A DNA stretch of 64,000 bases from Kalaharituber pfeilii (GCA_015179045.1 WHUZ01000082.1:1-64000); one strand, 5' to 3'; shown: positions 1 to 11,592, counted from the stretch's first letter. Numbers and translations are program-made. The notes: generated by a model not told the origin, from the letters alone.

Positions 1-1153
1 TAGTATAGTCAGATCTCCATAGAGCATCTGCTAGTGCATTGAGAGTTTCAAGTCTTCCTTCATCAGGGGTGACTTGCAGAGTACCAGATTCTAGTGTATG
101 GCAAATCTAGATATCTCTTCACTTGCATTAATGCACAGTGGATACAGGAATTGTATGGCCTGCAGGGATATTAGGATTTTTACCATTTCGGATGAGCTAG
201 CTGCTACATGTAAGTGACTTGGGTGTGAACTATGCGGTTCTTCAATATTTCTTCTCCAAGACGTAGACGTGGTCTTGATGGCATAACATGCTCTGCCTGT
301 GAGGTGTAGTGACTTCGGTTGTTGAGCTTGCTTCCTGCATTGCCGTTTCATCAGAAATTTCTGTAATTCTATCTTCTGGCCTAATATCTGACATGTCAAT
401 ATCTAGTAATTCCTCAGTACTGGCAGGCATATTTGCTGGCAGCTGCTCAGGAATAATACTGAAAGGTTTCCTCTCATCAAAAATAACATCAGCGACATAG
501 TATGCACGGCGGCCTTGTGGGTCCCAGACTCGCCATTGCTTAGTTGTGTTGGGTGCATAGCCTAAGAATATACACTGCTGTGACTTCGCTTGCCCAGTGC
601 GGCGCTTCTGTTTAGGAAATATATGCATAAGCATAGCATCCAAAGATGCGTAGGTGATGCAGAGCTGGTTTCTTGCCATACCAGGCCTCATAAGGTGTCA
701 TATTCTCGAGAGCTCGTGTGGGTGACCGATTTAGGATATAGACAGCTGTTGCAGTGGCCTCAGCCCAGAATTCCTCGCCAAGTTTAGCAGCACATCTCAT
801 ACATACTGCCATCTCCTTAATAGTTCTGATCTTTCTTTCACTGACTCCATTCTGGTGCTGAGTATATGGTGCACTAGGTTCATAGGAGATACCACTGCTT
901 GATAGAATACTTCGAAATCTGCGGTTATCATACTCTCCTTTGCCATTGTCACATCTGAAACGCCTGATAACTCTCCCACTTTCCTTCTCTACATGCGCCT
1001 TAAAGTCCTGAAAGGCACTGCATACTTCTTCCACTGTTTTTGATTGAAGTATATATATCCATGTCATGCGTGTAAAGTCATCGATGTAGAGGAGGAAGTA
1101 TCTGGAGTTTCCTGGTGTGACTGGAAATGGGCCTGCCAAATCAGAGTGGATGA

Positions 1154-1225
1154 TATGATTTTTTTTATTTTTTTTTTTTTTTTTATTTCATTACTCGCAT
1201 ACCGCCTATCAGGCTACGGCGAGGT
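1154..1225 (-). mobile_element. Ultra-short LINE tail insertion, family B variant
   Basis: A T-run followed by the minus-strand family-B tail lies inside the copia element. It is flanked by an 11-bp duplication, AGAGTGGATGA, at 1143-1153 and 1226-1236. The hairpin arms are GCCT/AGGC instead of the usual GCCC/GGGC, a compensated change. Confidence 0.85.
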
Positions 1226-1496
1226 AGAGTGGATGAGCTGAAGAGGCTCAGTAGCCCTCGCAGATGGAGTTCGATTAATAGTGACTTTTTGTTTGCCTTG
1301 AAGACATGGAAAGCAGGGACTGTCTGGTTTTGAGAATTCTGAATTTTCGAAGATCTATGCCTGTTGCTAGGCTATTTGCAAGTGCCTTGACAGCACCTGT
1401 ATTGAGGTGCCCTAGGCGATAATGCCAAAGTTCGAGAGTATCTTTAGCCAAGGATAAGTCTGATGCAGTGGATAAGGCGGCAGCTCCAGTGGTAGC

Positions 1497-1742
1497 AGGT
1501 ACGGCGGCGGCGGCAGGTACGGCAGTGGCAGGTATGGCGGCGGCGGCAGGTTTTTTTTTTTTTTTTTTTTTTATATCACATGACCCCGCTTGTAGCTGTT
1601 CGCCATGGCAGGGCGGCGGCGGCAGGTATCGCGGTGGCAGGTACGGCGGCGGCGGCATGTACGGCGGTGGCAGGTATCGCATGGCAGGTACGGCGGCGGC
1701 GGCAGGTACGGCGGTGGCAGGTACGGCGGCGGCGGCTGTTGG
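1497..1742. repeat. GC-rich minisatellite inside copia
   Basis: Tandem variants of an 18-bp unit, roughly GGTACGGCGGCGGCGGCA, alternate with GGCAGTGGCAGGTA-like units. On the copia coding strand the array encodes an Ala/Pro/Val-rich spacer between the protease and the GAG-pre-integrase domain. It is interrupted by the family-A insertion at 1551-1612. Confidence 0.8.
1551..1612 (-). mobile_element. Ultra-short LINE tail insertion, family A
   Basis: The insertion is a T22 run plus the 38-nt family-A tail, inserted in the minisatellite. A 14-bp duplication (GCGGCGGCGGCAGG) lies at 1537-1550 and 1613-1626. The repetitive target makes the exact edges slightly ambiguous. Confidence 0.85.
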
Positions 1743-1762
1743 CCGTTGTGTTGTTACATCTA

Positions 1763-1816
1763 TTTTTTTTTTTTTTTTATTTCATTAATCGCATGCCGCC
1801 TCGAAGGCTATGGCGA
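1763..1816 (-). mobile_element. Ultra-short LINE tail insertion, family B
   Basis: This 54-bp insertion has a perfect 14-bp target duplication, TGTTGTTACATCTA, at 1749-1762 and 1817-1830. The hairpin arms are GCCT/AGGC around a TCG loop, a second compensated stem variant. Confidence 0.9.
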
Positions 1817-2606
1817 TGTTGTTACATCTAGGATATACATTCCATGGTTTCGTTTGGCCGTAGTAACACATTGATTATATTCATTTGAGATTGAGCAAGT
1901 GCCTTGCTTGAAGGTAAGACTGAAGCCAGCTTTGTCTGCTTTACCTACTGAGAAGAGTTTACATTTGAGATCTGGAACGTACAGAACTGATTTGAGAGTT
2001 AGATGTTGATTGCTGCCTGCGTTACCCTGAATATGCATAGTCCCTATTGCTGTAGCGAAGATAGTGTAGTTGTCACCTAGTAGTACTTTGCGTGGTTTGG
2101 CGAGCCTTTTATAGCTATCGAAATCTGACAGTGTAGAGCACATGTGGTCAGAAGCACCAGAGTCAACATACCAGGTTCTGCGCAGGCTGTTTCTGAGAAT
2201 AGCTCTTGTCATAGATACTGTAGCATCTTTAGCAGCATAGGCTCTTGCTACCTTAACGTTTGAGGAATTGCCATTATCTGGGTTTAGTGTCTGCCTTTTA
2301 TTCTTGAGTTCATTTGCCTTCTTCCTGACCCTGCAATCCTCTGCCTTATGTCCTTCTCGTGTGCAGTACCAGCATACTCCTGCAATGCGTTTAGGCCTGC
2401 GAGCATTGACCTCATTAGTCTGACGGTTTCTTTTGCTATAGTGACCTTTCTTCTTATCCCTGTAGCTGTTGTGGTTATGTTGTTTGCTGACATGGTCAGG
2501 TTTTCTGATGGCTGCAAGTACTCCAGCATTCTCAACGGTGTTTAGCAGCTTCGTTTCTCATAGGTGCGCAAATTGTTGGCTACATGTGCTCGTGTCTGTT
2601 GTTCAG

Positions 2607-2610
<4 letters not shown>

Positions 2611-2638
<28 letters not shown>

Positions 2639-2677
2639 CACGTGACCCCGCTTGTAGCTGTTCGCCATGGCAGGGCA
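2611..2677 (-). mobile_element. Ultra-short LINE tail insertion, family A
   Basis: A T28 run and a family-A tail are inserted into the copia gag region. The 13-bp duplication GTTGTTCAGCAGG lies at 2598-2610 and 2678-2690. Confidence 0.9.
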
Positions 2678-3104
2678 GTTGTTCAGCAGGTTGGCTTAGA
2701 ATGATATCAACAATATGCTCATAGGGTGAACGAAGAGTTGTAAGCAGGTGGTGTATAAGAGCACCATCAGTAATCTTCTGGTTTTCTGAATGGGCTAACT
2801 AATGCTGATAGTCTAACAAGATACTGATATATTGATCAACTGTTTGCTGCTCTTGTTGTTTTTCTGACTCAAACTGCGTACGTAAATAGGTAGGTCCAGC
2901 GCGGCTTTCTGCAGTATCAAAATGATCCTGAAGAGTGGTCCAAATAGTATGAGGTTCGCTGTCTTCATCAATATAGGCTTGTATTGCCTTCGTAGCTGAG
3001 CAGTAGAGGGTAGAGGCAGCGCGCCACTTGCGCTGTTCATAGGACTCAAGTTGAGATTCATATACTCTGTCAGCCTCTGCTATTGCTGCTTGCGGGACCT
3101 CTCC

Positions 3105-3127
3105 GGGCAGGCCAGTCTGGCCTGCCC
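3105..3127. repeat. 23-bp perfect palindrome
   Basis: Arms GGGCAGGCCAG and CTGGCCTGCCC are separated by one T. It lies at the truncated 5' edge of the copia remnant, next to the TA-flanked inverted-repeat element. No function can be assigned. Confidence 0.7.
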
Positions 3128-3221
3128 GCATGCAGGGGTATCGACAGGGGACTGTAGACTACTGTACTTAGCCTGCCCGGTTGCAGAGGTTCTACTAGCC
3201 GAAAAATAAGTTTCCGGACAG

Positions 3222-3454
3222 AAACCGCAAGAGGAGCAGACGTGATAAGACAGTTAGATAAGGACACAAACATGGCGGAAATATTGGAATGGGCGGGGGA
3301 GGAATAGGACGGTTCAATTTTCTTTACTCTTTCATTATCGATTTTTCTTTACTCTTTCATTATCATTTTTCCATCATACCACTGTAACTAAACATCGCCA
3401 TAGCCCATAGGGCGGCATGCGATTAATGAAATAAAAAAAAAAAAAAAAAAAAAA
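3222..3454 (+). mobile_element. 5'-truncated LINE family B fragment
   Basis: A 233-bp piece of LINE 3' region ends in the family-B hairpin tail and an A22 run. Its start resembles the end of the RNase H ORF of the LINE at 6230-6300 (a TTGGAATGGGCG match). Imperfect duplications TTTCCGGACAG (3211-3221) and TCTCCGGACAG (3456-3466) flank it. Confidence 0.75.
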
Positions 3455-3608
3455 GTCTCCGGACAGGGATACATGCATATCATGCGCTATGCAGTAGTTG
3501 GCATAAGCTAGCATATTTTCGTATGCTTGGCTGTGGATGTTTATGAGACCAGTCCAAATTTCGTGGATACTGTAGTGTCCAATTTTATTATGTCAGAAGT
3601 ATCCGGAC

Positions 3609-3680
3609 AGTTGGATCGCCATAGCCCATAGGGCGGCACGTGATTAATGATAAAAAAAAAAAAAAAAAAAAAAAAGAAAG
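3609..3680 (+). mobile_element. Ultra-short LINE tail insertion, family B
   Basis: A family-B tail and A-run sit inside the left arm of the TA-flanked element. GTATCCGGAC is duplicated at 3599-3608 and 3681-3690. Confidence 0.82.
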
Positions 3681-3879
3681 GTATCCGGACTGCTGACATA
3701 ATGAATTTGGGACTTGCAACACCAACAGTCCTATACCTACGTATCAGGACAAGGAAAAGAGATATAAGTCCTCTACTAGAAATATAAAAATGGCACTACA
3801 GGCAACCATGATAAGCACAGATTCAGGCATTATAATGATCAAAACTTACTATTCTGATAGGTCCTAAGATTTCGAGACT

Positions 3880-4185
3880 GCTCTTCAGGGCTTTTCTAGA
3901 AGCTTTTCCAAGGCTATTCCAAGAGCTGTTCCAGAGGGTGTTCCAGAGGCCATTGAAATACTGTTCGAGAGGCTGTTCGAGCTCAAACAGCCTCCGAAAC
4001 GGCCTCCGAAGTAGCCTCCGGAACAACCTCCGGAACGACCTGCGGAACAGCCTCAGAACAGCCTCTGAACAGCCTCCAGGACACTCTCTGAAACAACTGT
4101 TCGAACAGCTGCTCGTAGCATGTCAACAGCTACTCAAACAGCCTCCAGAACAGCCTCCGTGAAAGCTTCCGAAAAAGCCTCTGTA
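3880..4185. repeat. Degenerate GCCTCCGGAACA array in two orientations
   Basis: The right part repeats a 12-15-bp unit close to GCCTCCGGAACA. The left part (3895-3980) carries it in inverse orientation (TGTTCCAGAGG), and the switch is near a GAGCTC palindrome at about 3978-3983. This makes a large fold-back block in the middle of the TA-flanked element. Open frames across it have repetitive composition and are not genes. Confidence 0.7.
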
Positions 4186-5194
4186 ACAGGCTCCTCCAGT
4201 GGCAGTACTCTCATCTGCACTTTATCACAACTTCAAGATTTGTAGCTGATGCATATGTGAAGCTCTCATAACTGTATTCTCAATGATGTCAGTGCATGTT
4301 GATTTCAGTATCTTCATTGCTGTAGATATTGTTTTTATTGATAAAAGCAATATTGGGCTATTTGGTATGCGAATATCTCAATGTAGGCCCCAATAGCTGC
4401 TCTTTTCTGGGGGTTATTTCAGCACCTATGAGAATATTATTATCTTACTAAGTATGACACTTGAGGTTTTACCTGGACCTTTTTTGCCTGCCGTCCTTGT
4501 ATATACTACCTTGTTCTTGTGTTTATTCTGCTGGTGTATGATAGGCCCAAATTCATGGTGTCAGCTGTCCGGATTCATTATGTCAGGTGTCCAGATACTT
4601 CTGACATAATAAAATTTGGACAATCTATCACGAAATTGGACTGGTCTCATAAACATCCACAGCCAAGCATACAGAGTGCTAGTTTAGACCAAATGCTGCA
4701 TAGCGAATAATATGCGTTTTATCCCCTGTCAGGATACTTATTTTTTCGGCTAGTACAGGGGACGGCACAGGTCTTCAGATCGCATACTAGACTCAAGGTC
4801 TATGTTATCTATAAAACTAATATAGAAGTGTCTACATACCTCGCCTCTCACGCATATGTCCAGAATACAGGCTGGTAGGACTGACAGTCGATTGGGAACT
4901 GAAATTTGGTACTCACTTCAACAAGAGATTACACTTAGCCAAAGCAGCCTGGAATGTAGTGACGAGACTAACACCCATAGCGCCAGAGAAAAAACGACAA
5001 CTATACACTAGCATAGCCCGTAATATAGGGATGTGGGGATGTTGGGCCTGGATGGACTATGCACAAGGATCTCCAGCCAGGCAGAAACTAGACACTCTGG
5101 AAAGATGGCAGTATGTGGTGGCTAGAGAGATCACTAGGGCTCCATGGGGGACAAGAAGAGATATAGTAGAAGGACTGGCTAACCTTGAGTCGAT

Positions 5195-5294
5195 TTTTTT
5201 TTTTTTTTTTTTTTTTTAATCACATAACCCCGCTTGTAGCACTTGGCCATGGCAGGGTCCCTGGGCAAGCCCTCATAGCCCGGAGACAGGCTAA
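5195..5294 (-). mobile_element. Short LINE insertion, family A, with extended 3' UTR
   Basis: This 100-bp insertion in the LINE ORF has a perfect 14-bp duplication, AACCTTGAGTCGAT, at 5181-5194 and 5295-5308. It is longer than most family-A inserts, showing about 40 nt of 3' UTR upstream of the hairpin. Related UTR sequence occurs at 39680-39715 and 58035-58075. Confidence 0.9.
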
Positions 5295-5489
5295 AACCTT
5301 GAGTCGATCAGCACATTCGCAGACGGAGAAAGCATACGGGTGGAAGCACGCATACTCCGGTTTATGGGAGAACTGCCACAAACAGAAGACTAGGACACCA
5401 CATACCTCAGGGGATCGCTACATCATAGAAGGCCTCTTCCATTAGCTACATTTCTCACACTCCCAGCCGATACCTCAGCTGAAGAATGG

Positions 5490-6284
5490 ATGGCAGCTAT
5501 TGCCGAAGCAGAAGACCAAGGTTGGGTCAGCGTCTATACAGATGGGAGCCGAATAGGTGACTCTACTGGGGCAGGCTCGTTCTCCCAGCACACCCAGAAA
5601 CGGACTTCCACATATCTGGGAGCTCTCAGTACAGTAAATGACGCGGAACTGATTGTCATGGAGGATGCCCTCACAAGCCGATTCACTGAACTACTGATCA
5701 TCACAGACTCCCAGACTGCAATAACCAAGCTACAAAGGATCGCCGAAGGGGAACCAACACCCAAAGGGCCAGCACAGCGAGTAAGGGAGGCTTGGGACCG
5801 GAGAAACGAAAGGGGCGACCTTGACATAGCGGTAATGTGGGTCAAAGGTCATAAAGGAATCCCAGGCAACACCGAAGCAGATCGAGCAGCCAAGGTTGGT
5901 ACACAGCTGCCATATCAAAACGAGATTGTCACGGAGGACGGGATGAAACAAGAGGCCAAAGCAAGGAGAGCGGCCGAAAGAAACAGACTGCATATGTCAT
6001 ATAGGCCATTACGCAGACTAGGCAATAGGGTCGCAACGCTAGCTGGCATCCTTGGAGGCAAGGGCCTCCGGCGCTGGAAATTCAAGGTCGGCACAGCTGA
6101 CAGCCCGGAATGCCGGTGGTGCGGCGAGGCTGAAGAAACGACCCTTCACATATGGTCTCAATGTAGAGTCTGGAAGCAGAGATGCCCCAGGGGTGAGGAT
6201 GGATTGTGCAGACCCTTGGGTGACCAAGATGAAGGGGAGGGCCTTCGGGGAGTGATAGGAATTTTGGAATGGGCGAGGGGTTAG
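5490..6284 (+). pseudogene. LINE ORF2 C-terminus: RNase H and zinc-finger tail
   Basis: This open frame of 264 codons carries an RNase H fold with the catalytic series D (YTDGS), E (DAELIVMEDAL), D (ITDSQ) and a last D (GNTEADRAAK). These residues would degrade the RNA strand of the RNA-DNA hybrid during retrotransposition. The C-terminal CRWCGEAEETTLHIWSQC segment (C-x2-C-x8-H-x4-C) is typical of Tad-like ORF2 ends. It is a fragment of the larger broken ORF2, so it is not an independent gene. Confidence 0.85.
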
Positions 6285-6396
6285 CCCCGGGGGATTTACT
6301 TCTATTGTTCCGTACTTGTACTTTGTTTTGATGTAACTAGACCTCGCCATAGCCCATAGGGCGGCACGCGAGTATTGATATAAAAAAAAAAAAAAA

Positions 6397-7433
6397 CACC
6401 TCCCATTCCGTCCAAATGTGTTCCGCATCTCCTCCTTCACCCGCACCATCGGCCGTCCTCCTGGCTGGTTCTGTATCTCCATGCTCTTAAGCCCTTTCCC
6501 ATTGATTACACATAGACACAATTGATTGAGGGATGGCAATATTGAAGCGGTGGAATATATGAAACGATGAAGTGGCGATGTAGTGGATGGTCTTATTGCA
6601 TTTGAAGATATTGAACAGGTTAAGATGTTGGAACAACTGGAGACAAAGGGTAAAAAACAATAAAACCCTCAGGTCAATGGATGGAAGTGGATTTGTATTC
6701 AATTTAACTTCTCATTGATTGATACATTGTTATTCGAGGCTAAAACGAGAGGCTCAAATAACATTCCAAGCTCAAGCTTTCAAGAAAATTCATAAATTGT
6801 GCCACCAGCGAGCCGCTGCCACTGGAAATTGGGGATGCTGATGAACACAATTACAGAGCTGCTTATTTGTGCATTTACTGCAACATTTTCATTGCTACAA
6901 TCCTCCGATTTCTACACGGTAGGGTGGGAGAATTGTAGTTGAAACTGTGTGTGTTGCTGGAAAGCCCTAGAAACAATTACCAACTGTGCTCTAGGTATTT
7001 TTCTTGATCTGAGCGAAATAACAGGATTTTATGTTTATAGGGAGAGATATCCAGATTCCTCCGCCATTTCTAGTGCTTTTCAATGTTGATATTCTAGAGA
7101 TGACAGGGTTCTTTGCAAATGCCAAGCATTGTGTTACCTCCCTACATACCGAAGACTTTTTGTTTGATCCAATTGATATGATGTTCATACTGTTGGAAAA
7201 TTATGAGTATATCTCTATGAGCCTTATCATTGAATAGGATTAGCTATAAAATGTTCGCCAGCCGGCTGCAACATATACGTATAGGTACATGAAGGTACAC
7301 TTCCTGTTCCTCACCACGCTGGGCGGAGTAATGTCTCTGCAGGAATCAGTCTGTTCGCGAGCCAACATATTTACCAGCAGGCTACAGCAGACCCATGACG
7401 CAATGCATAAACGGTACATATACTGTCTTTCAC
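6397..7433. other. Intergenic, no recognised gene
   Basis: Directly after the LINE poly(A), the minus strand of 6397-6500 reads like coding sequence (GGRPMVRVKEEMRNTFGR), possibly a host-gene fragment cut by the insertion. The remainder to 7433 is AT-rich and holds only short chance frames. Confidence 0.4.
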
Positions 7434-8262
7434 CGTGCACCACGTCCCGATACACCAAAACTGAGCATGTGGGACAACATATATCTCAACCACCAGAATA
7501 GAATTTTGTATGCACATTTCAGGGGAAATAAGTAAAGGGTTATTCTTCACATTTGATACCTCTATTTGCACTGAAAAGACATTGCGGTCAATCAATGGCG
7601 CCATAAGTTTTTCATTGATATCTTGGCATGCATTTATATGTAAATCCCATACAAAGTGCACTGGAAGGTAGAATGCACTACTTCCCTTCAACACTCGCTA
7701 TAATGGGTAACGAATTTGGATTAAGAGCCTCCCTAATAGGTCTCTTCACAATTAGTGCTTTTATTAGCTTAATGTTGTTTAATGCCTAGTTCATACCTCA
7801 AATTGCTATTTTCCAGTAGTTTTCCTATACAATTAGTGCATACAATTTCTATGAGAATATGAGTTTTGTGAATAACTCTATTACTTTTTTGGAAATTTCC
7901 TGGTGTGCTTCTCACATCTTTGAATAAGGAAAAATATAGATATTCAAGTTCCCAATATTTTTTTGTCGAATTTAATTCAGGTGTGATAAGAGGAATTCAA
8001 TGCTAGTGGGTATTACTGCAGAAAATATATGCCAAGCTGATGCCAATATATGATGCGAAATTCATGGAATCATAAGTCCCTTCAAAACATAAGTTTTGAA
8101 GAAACTAAGGTGCAGAATATGATGATTGTTCCTTCATTTAGCCCCTTCACCAGCTGGATGCCAAATTCTATTCTGGTGGTTAAGATATATGTTGTCGCGC
8201 ACGGTCAGTTTTGGTGTAAAACGTGCGTAGGGACGTGGTGTACGTCGCGTTGTGGTATGTTG
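7434..8262. repeat. Inverted-repeat (MITE-like) element
   Basis: The left arm (from about 7434, CACCACGTCCCGATACACC onward to the CCAGAATAGAATTT stretch at 7493) is matched in inverse orientation at about 8165-8262. The arms align over about 80 bp. A third copy of the right-arm sequence lies at 56465-56625 and extends the homology to about 160 bp. The terminal motif is CCACAACGCGACGTACACC. No transposase is seen, and the edges and target duplication are unresolved. Confidence 0.65.
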
Positions 8263-8990
8263 CAGCTTTCGATTTCGAACAAAACCGCTTCATTTCCGTA
8301 AAGAACTCAATCAGTCTACTAGCAACATCGGGGTAAAGTGGTTCGGGTAATTACAAAGCATGGTTATTAAGCGCAAAAATAACCGTAACAGCAAGAGGGA
8401 TTTTGCACACGATTTAGGGGTTGTGCCTTGGGTAAAATTATTCAAGCTTTTAGTCAAGATTTAGTCTCACTTGTTTCGGCTCAACCAGTGCATTGGCAGT
8501 CTCAGTGATGCACAAATGGGCAGAGTTTGGAATACATTGCTTGTCGCACAACTTGCTGAAGAGGCCCTGATTCATAGCTCCTGAGATAGAACAGTGTCTG
8601 AAGAAGCTATAAACTGAAGTGCGACATAAAAAACTGATTTGGTATGAAATCCAAGTTATCCCAAGAAAAGGAGTTTAAGCAGTATACTTGCTGTTAATTA
8701 ACCTGTATATATGCTGTTAACTGCGCCACAAACACTTCGTTGCTACACACATTGCTTAATTACCCAAACAGCTTTACCCGGATGTTGCAAAATCTAGTTA
8801 TGGGTCATCCAATCTGAGAAATCAAAAAATGCGGTTACTTACCTGAATTTGTATTGCAGATTAGTCATTAGGGATATATCCAGTGCTAAATATTGTTATG
8901 ACACATAGAAACTACTTTGCTCCAGCATTTCAATAGTGCCAACATCAAGTCAATCAGTTGCCTGTGGTTTATCGCCCACTCGAACGCTGT
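8263..8990. other. Intergenic, no recognised gene
   Basis: AT-rich sequence without a convincing coding frame or RNA gene. Confidence 0.4.
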
Positions 8991-9156
8991 TGGAACTGAT
9001 GAAGTGTGTGGGGTGTTAGGGGGAAGTACAAGGGACGTCAGATCGGGGACGAGAGGGCACGTTGCATGGTTCTTTTCTTGCTTTTCCTCTTATCTCCTAT
9101 GTACTTAAAATCGCCATAGCTCCCAGGGCGGCACGCAATCACTGATATAAAAAAAA
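8990..9156 (+). mobile_element. LINE family B 3' UTR and tail fragment
   Basis: A degenerate family-B hairpin (arms around CTCCCAGGG) and an A8 run end at 9156. The preceding GC-rich then T-rich stretch resembles the 3' UTR of the copy at 6284-6396. The left edge is approximate. Confidence 0.6.
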
Positions 9157-11079
9157 GTGATTTATAGCAGTGGATTCAAGGTCGAGGGTCGCAACCTACT
9201 TAAAAGGGTTGTTTGGCATTTGTAGGGGTATTTAAAGTACCCTCCATGGCAACACCTCAAATGAATTGGAGCGCTTGACGTACACAATTCCTGTTCTTAA
9301 ATGGCCTGATTGGCTGGAACCAGCCTGAACGGTCTGGATTAATGAATGGCTAACCTCGAGTTGTAGTGAAAATTCTGCAAGTATCGCCGCTCCTGCCTCT
9401 GCATCGTCGATCTTAGCCAATAGGCCTATCATGTACTGTGGTTCACCACTTTTCCGGACACCCCACTTTCCCGGACACATTTACCACCAAAACTGCGCAA
9501 TTTTTGCACTCAATATCTCAACAACCACAACAGCATTTGTGAATGCACTTTGTGTAGCTATTAGACAAAGTGTGATTCTTGCTATCTAGCACCTTTTCTT
9601 CATCAAAAATTGGGTGTGCAAAGGGATTATGGCTTGTCGCATTTTTGTTGGAAGGCTTGGCATTTATTTGTATGGGATCTCCATACAAATGTCACCACCC
9701 CCGAATTCTGCATGCTACACCTGCAATCAATTCATGAAAAAAACTCAGACACTCACATTCAATCGCATCACTCAGTCAGAAACTATGAACAACGTAGTTA
9801 GCATGCCCGATGTGGTAACGATCTGCCCCCCTGTAACGATCCACTCTCTGGGCACTCCTCGTCATGCATTCCTCACTCTACTACTTTTATTTGAATATAT
9901 TGCAACTATAGAAATTACTTAACATTATACCAATTTGACATTGCTGAATCAGAATTTGCTATCATAATAAGGAAAAAATCAAAATTCCAATATTTACAAC
10001 TAAATTTATCATTATTTACCTAAGTTGAGACCTCCCTGTATATAGTATAGCTCAACATTCTCGAAATCAGAAAAATTATATAGAAAACTAGTAATTCTCA
10101 TCTATCTAGGGCTGGTCTTTTTATTAAAAGTCAATATTGCATATACAGATCATGTGGGATGCAATGCACCTTCAATTGTATAGAAGTAGTTTATATTCGT
10201 GAGCTAATCTCTATACCTTGATCTGACCTTCAGTGTTCCTAGACTCCTCAAGTGATTCAGGAATAGCAGGACTTGAAGTAGTAGTAGTTGAAGCACTAGG
10301 GGTGGTAACAGTAACTCCTTCTGAGGTGCCAGGTATGACAGAAGAGACCTATGGCTCAAATCTGCTATTGGAACCTTCTTCTACCCACCCCCCCTTCTAG
10401 TATTCAGACCCTCCTATCTCATGAACTAAAGATCTTTCCTAGCCCCAGCCTTGCATGTGAGTTCCTCTATGGTATCTTTTTGTAACTTGTTCAGCTGCAG
10501 CCATCTCTCTCTATTTTCGTTCTTCTTTTGCCTTGCTGTCATGGGCCACCTCGGGCGGCCGATAGAGCGTCTATGCGACGTATGCGAAATGCGACAGCAA
10601 ATATATGGGATGCAGGCGCGTATTGCTAAATGAGCTATGCAGAGGACTAGTAAACGTCACTAGTCAAGTGTTTTTTCACTGATCTGGTGGGATGCGGTTC
10701 TCTACCCAAGACGCCCAAGACGTTATATTCACTCACTTCCTCCTATGCCGCCTCGAGCTGAAGTTAAAGCAATACTGGAAATAGAAGGAAAAAATAGTAG
10801 GAGATGTCGAAAAGGAAACAGAGAGTACCAGCGAAGGTCAGAAAGGAGGAAGAGAAACTTCAGAAGGTGCGAAAATAGTTTAGGATAAGAAAGAAGCCGC
10901 TGATATGCAAAGTAGTTAGCAGCGATGGATCGAGAAAGTAAGGCAAAAGAGGAATGAAAATAGAGAGAAATGGCTGCAGCTGAACAAGTTACAAAAAGAT
11001 ACCATAGAGGAACTCACATGCAAGGCTGGGGCTAGGAAAGATCTTTAGTTCATGAGATAGGAGCAATGAATCCAACAGG

Positions 11080-11301
11080 CCAGGCCAGGCCAGGCCAACC
11101 GGAGGCCTGGACTGGCCTGGACCGTGAAATTCTGGGCCTGGCCTGGCCTGAACAATCAGGCCAGGCCGTGAGGGCCGCCTGGACCGGCCCAGGCGGCCTG
11201 AAACAATCAGGCCAATCAGGCCGGTCCAGGCCATTCAGGCCGGTTCAGGCCATTCAGGCCGGTTCAGGCCATTCAGGCCAGTCCAGGCCGACCAGGCCAT
11301 T
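11080..11301. repeat. Subterminal CAGGCC array, left
   Basis: More than 20 copies of CAGGCC or GGCCTG in about 220 bp, becoming a regular ten-base alternation (ATTCAGGCC / GGTTCAGGCC) toward the inner side. In hAT elements such subterminal repeats usually bind transposase. Confidence 0.85.
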
Positions 11302-11575
11302 TACGTAAATTCAAGCGATTTCAGAATTTAACCCAGGTGAATTAGATTTTAATAGTCCTGGATATTTCCACTATCAGTAATTGACAGTTGCGCATCAGGT
11401 ATCATCATCGAAGAATTGAGTCCAGTCTGTTGTATTATCTGGAAGGTCCATCATTTCTAAAATATTTCTTAGTATATTTACTTGAATACGAAGTGTGATA
11501 CATACTTGACAAAAGTCGCAGACCGTTGCTGTTTCAAATTCTAGGCATACGCGAGATTCTACTCATTTAAATACT

Positions 11576-11592
11576 GCGGCAAGCGATTAATG

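Larger units (their letters stand above)
1..3131 (-). mobile_element. Ty1/copia retrotransposon remnant
   Basis: Reading on the minus strand from 3131 leftward, the copia domain order is visible. There is a UBN2-type Gag segment (2799-3131), a CCHC zinc knuckle near 2330-2400 (C-x2-C-x4-H-x4-C), an aspartic protease with VDSGASDHM (1808-2212), a GAG-pre-integrase segment with the LWHYRLGHLN motif (1275-1480), and an integrase core (612-1139) with DDFTRMTW, FRCDNG and HQNGVSERK. An integrase C-terminal part with the CIFLGY motif follows (242-691). Reverse transcriptase would lie left of the window. The reading frame breaks at about 610-690 and at four short retroinsertions (1154, 1551, 1763, 2611), so the copy is dead. 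No LTR is visible, and the Gag N-terminus appears truncated near 3131. Confidence 0.88.
3195..4753. mobile_element. TA-flanked long-inverted-repeat DNA element (mariner-like)
   Basis: Left end CTAGCCGAAAAATAAG is inverted at the right end (4738-4753), and both ends abut TA. The arms remain alignable for about 200 bp once the insertions at 3222-3454 and 3609-3680 are ignored: shared stretches include the region around TGCTTGGCTGTGGATG (3527) and ATTATGTCAGAAGTATC (3587). No transposase frame is present, so this is a non-autonomous or decayed element. The TA flank suggests Tc1/mariner; this rests on termini only. Confidence 0.72.
4860..6396 (+). mobile_element. 5'-truncated Tad-like LINE, family B, with RNase H
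   Basis: The copy begins in the region C-terminal to reverse transcriptase (a stretch reading LTVDWELKFGTHFNKRLHLA near 4880), continues through the connection region (4959-5190) and the RNase H domain (5490-6284), and ends in a 3' UTR with the family-B hairpin and A15 (6351-6396). It links the family-B tail to an autonomous-type LINE. The frame is broken by the insertion at 5195, an in-frame stop near 5390 and a frameshift before 5490. The 5' edge and target duplication are not resolved. Confidence 0.82.

Noticed and set aside
1275..1682. Open frames rich in poly-Phe or poly-Lys next to T and A runs
   Set aside because: They arise from translating poly(A)/poly(T) tails of retroinsertions and the minisatellite; they are not separate genes.
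4860..6396. A target duplication for the largest family B LINE copy
   Set aside because: Only weak similarity (ACCTCGCC vs CACCTCCC) between the flanks; not convincing.
9614..9922. 102-residue frame repeated at 12362-12616 on the opposite strand
   Set aside because: The two are the mirrored arms of one inverted-repeat element; neither shows a domain.
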